A stretch of DNA of 64,000 bases from G963556115 sp963677015. Lineage in GTDB: Bacteria > Planctomycetota > SZUA-567. Below are positions 1 through 9,010 of this stretch, one piece after another (position 1 is the stretch's first letter; every line of letters begins with the position of its first letter). A program made the translations under genes and the position numbers. The DNA is taken from NCBI GenBank assembly GCA_963677015.1, contig OY781533.1:1860001-1924000 (forward strand), written 5' to 3'. Under the pieces are notes generated by a model that searched no databases, was not told the origin of the DNA, and saw nothing but the letters and a program-made list of their open reading frames with translations.

Positions 1-1125
1 GAATTCATCGGAGCAGAAAAAGAATTTGTACGGCTAAGTGACATTGTAAGAGATTATATCCTAAGAAAAATTCCAAAACTACCAACACAATACAATGATG
101 CAATAAAATCACATTTAGAAGAAACAATAAATAGTTCTAACTTTGAAAATGAAGACTCTTCAGAACTCATGTTGGATATTCATTATGCCTTGCAACATAA
201 CATTGATGTTGACAATAAGTTTTTAATCCCTTCACATTATATTAAATGCATGAAAGATCTTTATGATAAAAGACAAGGCTACAGAAGAATTATACAATTG
301 GCAGATAAAGTTCTTCAAAAGAAAAATAATGTTGATGATAAAGTAATTAAAGATATTTATTACTTCAAATGCCTTGCTTTAGCAAGGCTAAAAAATAAAG
401 CGTTGTTAGCTGAAGTTCAAAACATTTCTGGAGACGATCATACATTTTTATTGGGGTTTTATTATCGTCTTGTTGGACGTTATGATGATGCAATTGCTAA
501 ATTTGAAATGATTAAAGACTCTCAGTATGTAAGTGCTAAAGCACGACGTGAGCTTGTGCAAATTTATATTCAAATTGAAGATTATGATAAGGCGTTTTCT
601 CTATCAAAAGAAAACTATAAGAATAAACCAAATAATGAATATAATATACACGCATATTTTAATTGCCTATTAAATTCAAATGAAGCAGGTCATGATTCAA
701 GCATTTTTGATAAATTAATTAACGAACTTATTGATAGAGATACAGCACAATCTTTAAATATGGCTGCTTGTGCAAAAGCTCAAACATCATATTGGGTTAA
801 CCATGATAAAAAGAAAGCTATAGAATTTTGTGATAACGCTATAGCTCAAAATACGAAAAGTGAATATCCATATTTAACCAAAATATCTATTGCACTTAAC
901 TCCAATGATCTTGAATTAGCTAAAGAAACGATAGATGCCATAAAATCAGTATCATCCAATGAAACACACAAAAAATATTTAGCATATTATTTGGCAAAAT
1001 GCGGCCAAGTCCGCGAGGCAATTAATATAATTAATACAGAGGTTGCTTCAAATTACCCTGACAGTATAAAAACAAAAATCTTGGATAAAATTAAATCATA
1101 TGGGGATGACTCACCGAAAAATTAA
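1..1125 (+). CDS. TPR-type repeat protein, left part outside window
   Basis: The reading frame is open from base 1, so the gene is cut by the left edge and the first ATG at 169 is not the true start. The 374 visible codons are almost all alpha-helical. From about base 430 they show tetratricopeptide-like helix pairs (for example LVGRYDDAIAKFEMI, IEDYDKAFSLSKEN, KKKAIEFCDNAIAQN). The first visible residues (RLSDIVRDYILRKI) resemble the winged-helix stretch that follows the NTPase in STAND-type proteins, but no P-loop is in view. The gene lies in an A+T-rich island with a restriction-modification system. A role as the sensor arm of a STAND-like defence protein is therefore possible, but this is inference from context only. 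Confidence 0.6.
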   Translation, partial: EFIGAEKEFVRLSDIVRDYILRKIPKLPTQYNDAIKSHLEETINSSNFENEDSSELMLDIHYALQHNIDVDNKFLIPSHYIKCMKDLYDKRQGYRRIIQLADKVLQKKNNVDDKVIKDIYYFKCLALARLKNKALLAEVQNISGDDHTFLLGFYYRLVGRYDDAIAKFEMIKDSQYVSAKARRELVQIYIQIEDYDKAFSLSKENYKNKPNNEYNIHAYFNCLLNSNEAGHDSSIFDKLINELIDRDTAQSLNMAACAKAQTSYWVNHDKKKAIEFCDNAIAQNTKSEYPYLTKISIALNSNDLELAKETIDAIKSVSSNETHKKYLAYYLAKCGQVREAINIINTEVASNYPDSIKTKILDKIKSYGDDSPKN

Positions 1126-1267
1126 TATGAAACCGATCAACATATAAGTTAGAACACAATTATAATATAATATTTATAATTAACCTTATATAATTAGTAT
1201 ATTAATCTACCAACACAAAAAAATAAATTTGTTGTTTTAGAATAGTAAAGAATACAGTTATAAAATC

Positions 1268-2791
1268 ATGTCTATAAAGAATAGAACGCTCCAACAATTA
1301 ACATGTATAAAAACAACCCGAAAGTATTTAATGATATTTGGGGCAATTTTGATTGTTTTGATTATTTATAAAAACACAATCACTAAAGTCAACCTCAATA
1401 TTATCGAACTAAAAACTCAAAATGCAAACGATCTCAACGGACATATTTCAGGTTTAATAGATAATATACTTTACGAAATACAGAAAAACAAAAAAATTAT
1501 AAGCAAATATAAATACCCATACATTTTTTTGCTTAATACAATATGTTCGATAAACTCAAATAAATTTAACAGTCTTAATCATGCAATCCATCTTGCAGAG
1601 CAATACCAAATACAGATCCCAACAAAATTACATGATGAATACAAAAGGATATTTGAAAATTATGCGATAAAATCTATACCGCAAGTAACCACCAACTTCC
1701 TAGATGATGTAAACAAGTTCTCAAATATTTGTTTTCTTGCATCTGAATTTGCCAAACAATCTTTTTATACTACTATAAATGAGGCACACAATACTCTATA
1801 CAAGTCAATTAATTGTCTATTATTGGCGTCAAAGTATAGCGACATTCCACTTTTAATTGAGTTAAATGATGAATTAAAACTAATGAATTGCAAAATATAC
1901 AAACAGAAATCAATAATGGGTTATTCTTTAGGATTAATGAATAATACCTTAAACAGTCCCCCCGATAAATTATATTTTGATAGAAATATGCAGAACAATT
2001 TTTTTTATGAAAACTTGCGGAGAAAATTATATAAAAATGGGACCCTGTATATTAATGCTATACGTAACCATGCTGAGGGAAATGCTTCATTATTTGAAAT
2101 TATTTTCAATGAAACTCTTTCAAAGTTATACAATAAAAACAAATATATTTGCAATGATTTATCACATCAATGGGATGATTTTTATAAAACATTTAGCAAA
2201 TTATTATTATTTAAAAAAAATAAAAAATCAACTGACGATACTATTCAACGCCTTTCAAAAGTTTTGAATAGATTAAATTATCATAAATACAAGCAACATA
2301 TTTCATTTTTACGTAATGCTATATTTCTAACACCATCTAAAAGTATTATTAATAAAACACTAATGAATTTCGAATTTTACAAATTAACACTTTTGCAATA
2401 TGACATACTTGAATATATCATTTTAAATAGTCGCGAAAAACTGTACAACGCATTTATTGCAGATAAAAAAGCGTTTGATATTATTCGCATTAACATCCCT
2501 CAACACCCGGAAGCAATTTCTTTAAGAAGAAATTCACAATACTCAATTGTAATTAATATTACTATGTCAACTGTAGCCTATTTTTTATTGTCATTTCTAG
2601 TTTTATCAATCAATGAATTTAAAACTGAAACAAAGTTTATAAAACGAAGTGACTTATCCAACAATGGGGTATTACAACATATTTATAGCTTCAACAAGAT
2701 ATCACATATAGCCTGTATTTTTATTGATTATCTTTTGCCTATAATAATAGGCTTATTCTCAATAACTATCTATATTATTTACATCTTTTAA
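1268..2791 (+). CDS. unknown A+T-rich membrane-anchored protein
   Basis: I do not recognise this 507-residue protein. One hydrophobic segment lies near the N-terminus (about residues 20-36, KYLMIFGAILIVLIIY). Two more lie at the C-terminus (about 425-447 and 482-506). The roughly 390 residues between them are polar, Asn/Lys/Tyr-rich and mostly helical. The last helix runs to the stop codon. No Shine-Dalgarno is visible before the ATG, so the start is uncertain. It follows the TPR gene by 142 bases on the same strand. Base use is more A+T-rich than in the genes right of 9000, which fits horizontally acquired cargo. No function is assigned. Confidence 0.55.
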   Translation: MSIKNRTLQQLTCIKTTRKYLMIFGAILIVLIIYKNTITKVNLNIIELKTQNANDLNGHISGLIDNILYEIQKNKKIISKYKYPYIFLLNTICSINSNKFNSLNHAIHLAEQYQIQIPTKLHDEYKRIFENYAIKSIPQVTTNFLDDVNKFSNICFLASEFAKQSFYTTINEAHNTLYKSINCLLLASKYSDIPLLIELNDELKLMNCKIYKQKSIMGYSLGLMNNTLNSPPDKLYFDRNMQNNFFYENLRRKLYKNGTLYINAIRNHAEGNASLFEIIFNETLSKLYNKNKYICNDLSHQWDDFYKTFSKLLLFKKNKKSTDDTIQRLSKVLNRLNYHKYKQHISFLRNAIFLTPSKSIINKTLMNFEFYKLTLLQYDILEYIILNSREKLYNAFIADKKAFDIIRINIPQHPEAISLRRNSQYSIVINITMSTVAYFLLSFLVLSINEFKTETKFIKRSDLSNNGVLQHIYSFNKISHIACIFIDYLLPIIIGLFSITIYIIYIF

Positions 2792-2910
2792 CAGCAAGAT
2801 ATCATTAAAAATTGTTTACTCTATAATGGCTCAACCACTCTCACTCCATAATTTAATCATATAGCTATAATTAACATAAGTTGGTCTAATCTGTCAAGAC
2901 AAAATATCAG

Positions 2911-3079
2911 GTTGTTAAAGCGGATAAATCCAATAGAAGAACTTAAAACCAAAGTTGCTCTTGAGGCGACCAAAGCCGATAAGACATTATCTGAACTGAC
3001 ATCCAGTTATGACGTTGATAGAATCAAATTCAGCAATGGAAGAAAGTGCTTCTGAATAGTCTGGCAGATCAGATATTAA
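2911..3079 (+). mobile_element. IS3-family orfA relic, copy A
   Basis: The frame beginning at 2927 reads NPIEELKTKVALEATKAD then LSEL, the typical start of an IS3-family OrfA helix-turn-helix. After a frame slip it continues as QIQQWKKVLLNSLADQ, the usual end of that motif. The gene is dead: it has a frameshift between the two halves, no start codon and no orfB. A directly oriented homologous copy lies at 6973-7146, on the far side of the restriction-modification genes, and has the slip at the same place. Confidence 0.8.
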
Positions 3080-3107
3080 ATTAAAATTGATTCCAGTTTC
3101 AATGCAA

Positions 3108-4805
3108 CTAAGGATTAATTCTAGATGCTAATCCAGTTGCCTTTTGAGAGATAGTTTCTTTCCATTTTGGAGCATCTAAGTTTGCAGCAGCTCTACATTC
3201 ATAAAAAAAAGATTTGAAGTGTTTTAATAAGTCATTTGGAGTGTTTTGTACTGCTTCTGCTAACAATTTGAAATCGCCCAAAGTAATTGGTAAGATGTTC
3301 AGTACTGTTTTTTCATCTTCGCTATTATACCATTCACCAAACCTAAAGGTATTTGCAGTATTCGTATCTACACTTACCGCCATAAACAAGCCAAAAACAG
3401 CTTTATCTGTTCCTGCATACTTCGCTGCGTATTGAGCAACATGACGACGTACAGGTTCCCCTTCTGCAGCCTCCTGACGCGAAGAATTTGTAAGTGTGAC
3501 TTCAACAACTAATAAAAAATCTTCAAATTCAAAAATCATGTCTGACCCCCTACCAGGAGCAGTACCCACAGGTAGAAAATCTTGATCTATTTTAAATTTT
3601 CTAGCTTCCCATGGTTTAATAACAAGGCTATTTACTGCAAGAAAAAACCTCCAAATAATCCATTCAAAATAGGCTGGACCTTCCAAATATGGCAATGAAA
3701 TTTGTTTACCTGAACTTAAAGTTGTCTTTTGAGTTCTTTTTAAACGAGAATAATTTTCAACCATATTCATATACTCAAGTATTTCTTCCATTTGAGCAGA
3801 TTGTTGTGTAGCGTATTTTTCTTCATTAATTTGAATAATACTATTTTCAATATCTCTTCTAGCAATAGAAACACTCGTCTCGTCACTAATGTCTAAACTT
3901 AATAAATCAATATCACCTCCTAAAGATCGTAGTAATTCAACATCATTTTCAAGCAATTTTTTTGATTTACTAGCATTATCGTAAGGAAGCCTGCCACCAG
4001 AGGTGAGTCTCTTAACATACTCATCTCCTTCAAGTATTTCAAATTCTTCTTCAAGTATTTCATTTACTAATTCAACCTTGGAAGGAGAAATAACAATACT
4101 TCTTCCTTTAGATTCAAAAATTCCTGTAGCCTTTAAATACCTTATATTTGCATCAGAATAATCATTTATTGTGCCTGGTTCCCCGCCGTACTTTTCTGCA
4201 ACTCTTTCTTTCAATTCTCTATCAAAATTACGTTTATTAGTAGAAGTATCTCGGTTTTGTCTTAATTCAAGAATATAATTTGTAACTGTTTGTATTGTAT
4301 CATCATAAGAGCGATATTGAACAATAACCCCAATCTCCAATGGAGTTAAATATTGCGATTCTTTATCACCTAAAGAGGTGATAATCTCTAAAACAAATCT
4401 AAATGGTGAAAATGGATTAAAATTATCGTTTTTCTCAAATATTGAAGGAGTCTGATATGCAACAAATGACCTTAAAAAGCATTCATTCCACGCTTGTACA
4501 GAGTCATGTTTTATTAAGTTCTTTCCTAAAGAGGTGATTACATAATTTTTCGGTTCGATTTCTTGAAGAAACCCCAATTGCCTCATTGCTGAGCGCCACT
4601 TTCTTCCGGCACTATATGAACTATCAGAACCGTTCCAATTCATTACTCCTCTTTTATTTAGAGCTTGGCAAAAAATAATTTCATTTTCTCTCCCATTTAG
4701 TTTTCCTTCAAGGTCTTCATCTTTTATGGCAATAAGACCTTCACGAAGTCTAAAAGGACTCCGCACTGTGGTATTGCCGAATTGCCAAGGCTTAACTTTA
4801 CTCAT
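3108..4805 (-). CDS. Type IIS restriction endonuclease, AlwI/BstNBI family
   Basis: This 565-residue nuclease matches the AlwI/PleI/MlyI/BstNBI family in length and layout, with an N-terminal DNA-recognition region and a C-terminal PD-(D/E)XK-like cleavage domain. The putative catalytic residues are D422 (GRGSDM), E435 (VVEVT) and E448 (AAEGEPV). Their 13-residue spacings match my recollection of BstNBI D456/E469/E482. Members cut outside a short asymmetric site (GGATC or GAGTC in known cases) and usually nick or cut as transient dimers. The start codon touches the stop of the methyltransferase gene (TAAATG), so the pair is translationally coupled and the methylase is made first. No active-site residue is missing and the gene appears intact. 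The exact site cannot be read from sequence. Confidence 0.88.
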   Translation of the reverse strand: MSKVKPWQFGNTTVRSPFRLREGLIAIKDEDLEGKLNGRENEIIFCQALNKRGVMNWNGSDSSYSAGRKWRSAMRQLGFLQEIEPKNYVITSLGKNLIKHDSVQAWNECFLRSFVAYQTPSIFEKNDNFNPFSPFRFVLEIITSLGDKESQYLTPLEIGVIVQYRSYDDTIQTVTNYILELRQNRDTSTNKRNFDRELKERVAEKYGGEPGTINDYSDANIRYLKATGIFESKGRSIVISPSKVELVNEILEEEFEILEGDEYVKRLTSGGRLPYDNASKSKKLLENDVELLRSLGGDIDLLSLDISDETSVSIARRDIENSIIQINEEKYATQQSAQMEEILEYMNMVENYSRLKRTQKTTLSSGKQISLPYLEGPAYFEWIIWRFFLAVNSLVIKPWEARKFKIDQDFLPVGTAPGRGSDMIFEFEDFLLVVEVTLTNSSRQEAAEGEPVRRHVAQYAAKYAGTDKAVFGLFMAVSVDTNTANTFRFGEWYNSEDEKTVLNILPITLGDFKLLAEAVQNTPNDLLKHFKSFFYECRAAANLDAPKWKETISQKATGLASRINP

Positions 4806-6713
4806 TTAGTACCCTATAAACAAATACTCTTGAACATTGTTCTTTCTGTTATTCTTTTGGTTAGCAAAAGAGTACTTATAATCAATAGAAATAATTTCTA
4901 CATGCCTTTTGTATTCCCCTAATAGCATTACCATTTCATCTAGAGTAGGTATTGAATTAGATGAATATGAAACAACGATAATACTATTTTTAAACTTTGA
5001 GAACAATTTATTAAATGCTGAGTATGCACCAATTTTTGTAGAAAATGGTGTTGGATAATTTTTGAACTTTTTAGTCTTAGTGTTCCATTGAATATCCACG
5101 CCTTGCCAGTCTCTAGCAATTCCTTCAACAAAATGATATCGCCTAACATATTCATTATCAGATAACGGGCTATAATATGGAGGATCCATATAGACTAAAT
5201 CAGGGCAACTCCTTATTGTCATAGCATCTCCACACCTAGCTTTATTCTTCATGCCATTATCAAAAACAGCATTATTAATACTAGCTACAGCACTAATAAA
5301 TTGATCTTTTAAAGACAGCTTTAAATCTTTTCTTCCATCATTATACCTCGCGCCAATATAAGTAAAAATCCCACGAGGTCGCTTCTTCACGCATGCACGA
5401 ATCAATGCAGATAAAGCTATGGACTTTTTCACATTACTTTTCAAAGACTTAATATTTGCACGAATTAAATCAATAAGCCGATTATCTTCATCCGAAAAAT
5501 ACAATCCTTTAAATGTATCTTGAACAGAAAATTCGAGTTTATAATTTGATGGCAAAAACAACGAATTGATCTCTTTAGATGTTAATCTTGTCTTATTATT
5601 TTCAATAAGTGCGTTTGAGATATGATAATTCATATTCATATAATCATTTGATGAAACTTCATATCCTTCAGATTTCAACATATAACTTACAACACCAGAC
5701 CCAGAAAACACATCATAGATTGTTTTACAAGAAAACTTTGAAATTGCATCTCGAATATATGGCAAAAGCTTAGACTTTGCCCCCATATATCTTGTCGGCG
5801 GAAACAATCCTGTCTGCTTATTTATGTTAATTTCAGGAACTAATATTTGCGGCTTAGGTTTTGGAAAAGCCGAAACAATAACATCTTGCCCAATTCTCTT
5901 CTTGCCATTACATGATATATTACGTTTAGTAGAGTAAATATCAATTTGATATTTACTGTATAGTTTCTGAATTAATGGGTGATTTGAATTTGTTAAAACA
6001 ACGTAACAACCCATTTCGTACAAACGGTCAACTTCTTTAGCCAGTTCTACCTGATCTTCCTCATAAAATTGCTCTTTAGTATAGCGTTTAAAATCACTAT
6101 ACTCAGAAACGGGCAAGTACGGTGGATCAAGAAAAATAAAATCACCACTCTCAGCAAATTCCATCAGAACATTTTTGTAGCCACTCGCTTGTATTACCTG
6201 AGTATTACTTAAAGCTGAAGAAGCATTATAAAGTGCATTTTCATCGCATATCTTAGGATTATTATATTTCCCATAAGGGGTATTAAATTCACCTTTTCTA
6301 TTTACACGATACAAGCCATTAAAGCATGTTTTATTCAGATATAAAGTTCTAGCAGCCTGCTCAACTGCAGACATTTCAGACATATCTTTTGCTCGTAGCT
6401 TATAAAAAAATTCCTTGGAGTTTGTATAATTTTTAAGTTCGCTAATTAGCTCATAAGGATTATCACGAACAACTTTGTAAAAATTTATAAGTTCACAATT
6501 CAAATCAGAAAGGACTGATGATTTTGGGCAATGATCAAAAAACAATGCGCCTCCACCTAAAAATGGCTCAATGTATTTATTATATGACATTGGGATCAAC
6601 TTACGTAATTCAGGCAATAATTGGGTTTTTCCACCAGCCCATTTTAAGATTGGTTTACAAGAAGAGACATTAATTTCTGCCTTTTTTGTACATGATTCAG
6701 TAAATATTGACAT
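4806..6713 (-). CDS. double-domain DNA adenine methyltransferase of the R-M system
   Basis: The 635-residue protein contains two D12-class (Dam-like) N6-adenine methyltransferase domains in one chain. The N-domain has motif X WAGGK (25-29), motif I FLGGGA (51-56) and motif IV DPPY (196-199). The C-domain has RYMGAKSKLL (308-317), FSGSG (336-340) and DPPY (510-513). Known Type IIS systems with asymmetric sites need two adenine methylases, one per strand, and M.FokI is a fused example. This gene therefore protects both strands from the nuclease that follows it directly. The N-domain is the more DpnM/Dam-like half. A purine-rich AAAGAG precedes the ATG. The dead IS relics at 6792-7146 lie immediately upstream. 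Confidence 0.9.
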   Translation of the reverse strand: MSIFTESCTKKAEINVSSCKPILKWAGGKTQLLPELRKLIPMSYNKYIEPFLGGGALFFDHCPKSSVLSDLNCELINFYKVVRDNPYELISELKNYTNSKEFFYKLRAKDMSEMSAVEQAARTLYLNKTCFNGLYRVNRKGEFNTPYGKYNNPKICDENALYNASSALSNTQVIQASGYKNVLMEFAESGDFIFLDPPYLPVSEYSDFKRYTKEQFYEEDQVELAKEVDRLYEMGCYVVLTNSNHPLIQKLYSKYQIDIYSTKRNISCNGKKRIGQDVIVSAFPKPKPQILVPEININKQTGLFPPTRYMGAKSKLLPYIRDAISKFSCKTIYDVFSGSGVVSYMLKSEGYEVSSNDYMNMNYHISNALIENNKTRLTSKEINSLFLPSNYKLEFSVQDTFKGLYFSDEDNRLIDLIRANIKSLKSNVKKSIALSALIRACVKKRPRGIFTYIGARYNDGRKDLKLSLKDQFISAVASINNAVFDNGMKNKARCGDAMTIRSCPDLVYMDPPYYSPLSDNEYVRRYHFVEGIARDWQGVDIQWNTKTKKFKNYPTPFSTKIGAYSAFNKLFSKFKNSIIVVSYSSNSIPTLDEMVMLLGEYKRHVEIISIDYKYSFANQKNNRKNNVQEYLFIGY

Positions 6714-6791
6714 ATATGCTCTTTATACTGATAAGCTAAATAAAAATTTTAAATATTATACATAATTTAACTTGAAATTCAAACAAATACT

Positions 6792-6970
6792 GATCTACCC
6801 TCGAAATGGTGGACACGGAAATTCCAGATTATTATAGTAGTATAACAATAGTAAAATCCATCATGACGAAGGTCAATCATTATTATAAAGAATTCAAAGT
6901 AGATGCAGTGAAATTTGTTATAGAACAAGGATATTCGTATTCTAAAGATAGTAGAGAACTGGGAATTTAA
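6792..6970 (+). mobile_element. second IS3-type relic: possible terminal repeat plus orfA N-terminus
   Basis: A 36-codon frame (6863-6970) reads YYKEFKVDAVKFVIEQGYS and ends in SRELGI then a stop. This is the N-terminal helix-turn-helix of a different IS3-group OrfA (family form: EEFK.EAV.LV.EQGYS). About 50 bases upstream, 6792-6816 (TGATCTACCC then TGGTGGACA) resembles an IS3-family terminal inverted repeat. Nothing downstream in this element is intact. Confidence 0.6.
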
Positions 6971-6972
6971 GC

Positions 6973-7146
6973 AGTTGTTTTAAGGTGTATAAATCCAATA
7001 GAAGAACTTAAAGCCATAGTTGCTCTTGAAGCGACCAAAGGCAATATGGCATTATCCGAACAGACATCCAATTATTAAGTTCATCAAATCAAATTCGACA
7101 ATGGAATAACGAACTTATAAATAATCTGCTCGATATTTTTTCTTAA
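6973..7146 (+). mobile_element. IS3-family orfA relic, copy B
   Basis: The frame at 6992 reads NPIEELKAIVALEATKGN. A TAA follows SNY, and after the same one-frame slip as in copy A it resumes as QIRQWNNELINNLLDIFS to a stop. By eye it is about four-fifths identical to copy A over roughly 150 bases and lies in the same orientation, so the two copies bracket the restriction-modification pair as direct repeats. It is not functional. Confidence 0.78.
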
Positions 7147-7218
7147 CACATTAGGCTAGCTTAGTTCTCTAATTATGCTAATAGCTTTTATTTAAATATC
7201 CTAGTATCATTTAAATTT

Positions 7219-7416
7219 TTAGAGATATTCATGATTGTATGGAGTGCCGTCTAAGTGTAAGTAATAAACTAAAGGACTTCCTGTAGGAATATTCAGATTC
7301 ATTATTTCCTCATTTGACAGATTATCCAAGTGTTCCACCAGAGCACGCAGAGTGTTGCCATGGGCAACAATTAACACGTTTTTCCCGGCCAGTAGTTCCG
7401 GCTTGATTGTACTATG
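7219..7416 (-). pseudogene. gpmA: 3' fragment of phosphoglycerate mutase gene
   Basis: Read leftward, this stretch translates to the last 60 or so residues of a 2,3-bisphosphoglycerate-dependent phosphoglycerate mutase. It contains PELLAGKNVLIVAHGNTLRA, then HLDNLSNEEIMNLNIPTGSPLVYYL, and ends at a TAA. The VAHGN segment holds the second active-site histidine, but the N-terminal three-quarters including the RHGE motif are missing. Upstream the frame meets a TGA at once. It is a broken remnant with no start codon. Its better conserved, less A+T-rich sequence contrasts with the island genes, so it was probably captured from a chromosomal gpmA. Confidence 0.85.
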
Positions 7417-7523
7417 TCAGTACAGATAGAATTTATTTCTGATTATAGTTGACGAACAACCCTTTAACCACCCAAACCAACATTTTATAATTATTAATAT
7501 ATAAATTATAAAGGATATTAATA

Positions 7524-8663
7524 ATGGCGACAGGGAAAGTAACTAAACGTGGCAAGAGTTGGCTAATCACAATCAGCATGGGCTATGTGGAAGGCAAACA
7601 GCAACGCAAACGCTGGACCAGCAAAGCCTCAACAAAAGCTGAAGCCGTAGATGAAATGAATGATGAGCTTTACAAACTCAATCGAGTAGCCCGCACGGGC
7701 GATGCAGTAGACAATGATTACCCTCTAATTGATTTGTTTAATCAATGGAGCGAGTACATCATAACAAATAAAAACAACACGAAGACATCCCACGATTATA
7801 TTCTCTGTGCCCGACGAGCACTTGAGTTCTTCCCTGAAAATAGCCTTGTATCTGATATTACTCCTAATAAAATGGATAAACTGCTTTCAAAACTTATCAC
7901 AACATTGAGCCACAATTCAATAAATAAAACTCTAGCGCGTTTCAAATCTATTTTTAAATATGGAGTCAGTCGTAAAATAATTGCTGAGTGCCCAATCTTA
8001 GATGTGAAGCCCCTGCCCACGAAAAGAGTCAAATTACGAAGAGCACTAACCGTCACTGAAGCCCAAACACTGGTAAATACTGCTCCTGGCGAATGGTCGC
8101 GGCTATGGAGATTTATTCTTTCTACAGGACTGCGTAAACAGGAAGTAATTGAACTGCGTTGGAGAAATGTGGATCTTGAGAAAGGTATTATACGAGTACT
8201 CCCTACAGACAAATGGAATCCCAAATCTGAAGCTGGTGTGCGAACAATACCTCTTTCAGACGAAGTCAGGGAAGATCTGAAGTACTTACAAAATAAAGCA
8301 GATTCTGAATTGGTATTTACCACCAAAAGCAGCAAAAAATTGAATACCTATTTCTTAAAAGCCCTTAGAGCCCATATGCACAACGCATTCTGTATAATGT
8401 ACAATTTACCTTATGGTAAAAGGCTCAACAAGAAAGAAACCATTAAGTACAACGAATATAAGGATCAGATTGAAGCTGATTTAAAGATGATCGACCTACA
8501 CGCATTAAGGTACACCTTCTGTACACATTTAATTGGATCTAATGTTGATATCAAAACAGTGCAAAAACTAATGGGACATGCAGATGTTTCTACAACTCTA
8601 AACATTTATGCTCAATATTGTCATGGAAATGCTGAAAATGCAGTTAGACACTTTCCATGGTAA
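7524..8663 (+). CDS. int: tyrosine recombinase / island integrase
   Basis: This is a 379-residue phage-type integrase. It has an N-terminal arm-type DNA-binding region (residues 1-55), a SAM-like core-binding domain (about 66-160) and a C-terminal catalytic domain. The catalytic residues visible are R204 (STGLRKQE), H326 and R329 (HALR), H352 (LMGHAD) and nucleophile Y362 (NIYAQ). An AAAGGA ribosome site lies 8 bases before the ATG. The gene ends 65 bases before a 3' half tRNA-Asn, the usual position of an island integrase beside its attachment site. It probably catalysed integration of the segment to its left and could still excise it. Confidence 0.93.
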   Translation: MATGKVTKRGKSWLITISMGYVEGKQQRKRWTSKASTKAEAVDEMNDELYKLNRVARTGDAVDNDYPLIDLFNQWSEYIITNKNNTKTSHDYILCARRALEFFPENSLVSDITPNKMDKLLSKLITTLSHNSINKTLARFKSIFKYGVSRKIIAECPILDVKPLPTKRVKLRRALTVTEAQTLVNTAPGEWSRLWRFILSTGLRKQEVIELRWRNVDLEKGIIRVLPTDKWNPKSEAGVRTIPLSDEVREDLKYLQNKADSELVFTTKSSKKLNTYFLKALRAHMHNAFCIMYNLPYGKRLNKKETIKYNEYKDQIEADLKMIDLHALRYTFCTHLIGSNVDIKTVQKLMGHADVSTTLNIYAQYCHGNAENAVRHFPW

Positions 8664-8727
8664 ACCACAAATAAACCGCATTAAAAACACTAACTTATTA
8701 TATAACAATATGTTGTCGACCAAATTT

Positions 8728-8777
8728 ATGGACTGTTAATCCATGTGCCGCTGGTTCGAGTCCAGCCGGGGGAGCCA
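8728..8777 (+). other. attachment site (attR): 3' half of tRNA-Asn
   Basis: The sequence has the anticodon arm ATGGA-CTGTTAA-TCCAT (anticodon GTT, Asn), a variable loop, the T-arm GCTGG-TTCGAGT-CCAGC, and the 3' acceptor strand ending in an encoded CCA. The 5' acceptor and D-arm are absent upstream. This is the classic footprint of an element integrated into the 3' half of a tRNA gene: the complete tRNA should lie at the left end of the island, outside the window. The size of the duplicated core cannot be fixed from one end. Confidence 0.85.
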
Positions 8778-8786
8778 CTAAATTTG

Positions 8787-8826
8787 AACCGTAACAACTA
8801 ATAGTATAAGTTGTTACGGTTTTTTC
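8787..8826 (+). terminator. tRNA-Asn terminator
   Basis: A 13-base stem (AACCGTAACAACT pairing with AGTTGTTACGGTT) with a short loop is followed by a T-run. It lies ten bases after the tRNA 3' end and is best read as the original chromosomal terminator of tRNA-Asn, left behind on the right of the insertion. Confidence 0.85.
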
Positions 8827-9010
8827 TTTCTCTACATTTCCAAAAATTGGTACTGAAAGGGTTGCACTAAAATAGTTCCTAAGATCATCGGCGAGAGACG
8901 ACTCTAGCCATAAGATTGCCCTTCTCTTTGCTTTCTCATTCTGTGTTCTAATGGTTACTGTCGCTGGCTCCGTATCATGACCAAAGTCACTACGCTTTAA
9001 TGCATAAATT

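Noticed and set aside
4806..6713. Two separate methylase genes joined by a missed stop
   Set aside because: The frame is continuous through a linker and both D12 domains are complete, which is the known FokI-type fusion.
7796..8335. 179-codon frame antisense to the integrase
   Set aside because: It lies wholly within the integrase gene, which has all catalytic residues. The antisense frame has no ribosome site and a low-complexity composition.
8728..8777. Functional tRNA-Asn gene
   Set aside because: The acceptor 5' strand and D-arm are absent upstream, so only the 3' half is present.
8699..9009. Long open frame on the minus strand with no start codon, reading EIYALKRSDFGHD and RRAILWLESSLADDL
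   Set aside because: It has no ATG, GTG or TTG with a ribosome site, runs straight through the terminator and tRNA fragment, and matches no family I know. A decayed gene piece cannot be excluded.
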